In this document: piece after piece, positions 44,071 to 44,071 of the stretch
Numbering within the stretch: position 1 is the first letter of the stretch
Layout of the letters: each line of letters begins with the position of its first letter
Origin: an uncultured Oceanospirillaceae bacterium
Lineage (GTDB): Bacteria; Pseudomonadota; Gammaproteobacteria; Pseudomonadales; Balneatricaceae
Direction: 5' to 3'
Length of the DNA stretch: 44,071 nucleotides
NCBI GenBank assembly: GCA_937136055.1
Contig: CAKZOD010000109.1
Coordinates: forward strand, 1 to 44,071
The notes under the pieces: model-generated
The model's database searches: none
What the model was told of the DNA's origin: nothing
Seen by the model: only the letters and a program-made list of their open reading frames with translations
Translations under genes and position numbers: made by a program

Positions 44071-44071
44071 T

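Noticed and set aside
1..44071. CRISPR array, toxin-antitoxin pair or restriction system
   Set aside because: No regularly spaced repeats and no gene of these families were found on either strand.

Overview
The window looks like chromosomal DNA of a marine-type gammaproteobacterium. QueA, Tgt, YajC, SecD, SecF, RNase R, GalU and LipA all read as close relatives of enterobacterial and pseudomonad proteins. The tRNA-Leu / queA-tgt-yajC-secD-secF order and the gcvH-gcvP-glyA-sdaA grouping are familiar from Pseudomonas-like genomes. By eye the DNA is moderately AT-rich. The genus cannot be fixed from the sequence alone. I see no insertion sequence, phage gene, CRISPR array or integrase.

Region 1 (1-8.3 kb) is a choline uptake and oxidation module on the plus strand. 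betI, betB and betA (repressor, betaine aldehyde dehydrogenase, choline dehydrogenase) are followed by choX, choW and choV, a choline ABC importer. ChoX keeps every ligand residue known from the family. A PhyH-type Fe(II)/2-oxoglutarate dioxygenase of unknown substrate follows.

Region 2 (8.3-17.6 kb) is an accessory signalling island. Two membrane PAS-GGDEF-EAL proteins (1126 and 801 aa) are interleaved with two orphan periplasmic solute-binding proteins (SBP_bac_3 type) that have no permease or ATPase nearby. A PQ-loop membrane protein and a small VOC-family protein follow. The solute-binding protein / GGDEF-EAL pairing recalls NspS-MbaA of Vibrio cholerae. This is the most likely place for an undescribed sensory system.

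Region 3 (18-30 kb) is a one-carbon, glycine and serine module. gcvP, gcvH, glyA and sdaA run on the minus strand, divergent from a sodium:alanine/glycine symporter gene, gcvT and lipA on the plus strand. LipA makes the lipoyl cofactor that GcvH needs. serB (minus) and galU (plus) follow. Together with region 1 the window holds the top (choline to betaine) and bottom (glycine and serine use) of choline catabolism, but not the betaine-to-glycine demethylation steps.

Region 4 (31-35 kb) is accessory: a 754-aa surface lipoprotein, a divergent LuxR-type regulator and a small ABM-fold protein.

Region 5 (35-44 kb) is housekeeping: rnr with a strongly structured leader, then secF, secD, yajC, tgt and queA in one minus-strand operon, and a divergent tRNA-Leu(CAA) at the right edge. 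Many intergenic regions carry long perfect hairpins. Those between choX and choW, before gcvT and before rnr are not simple terminators.
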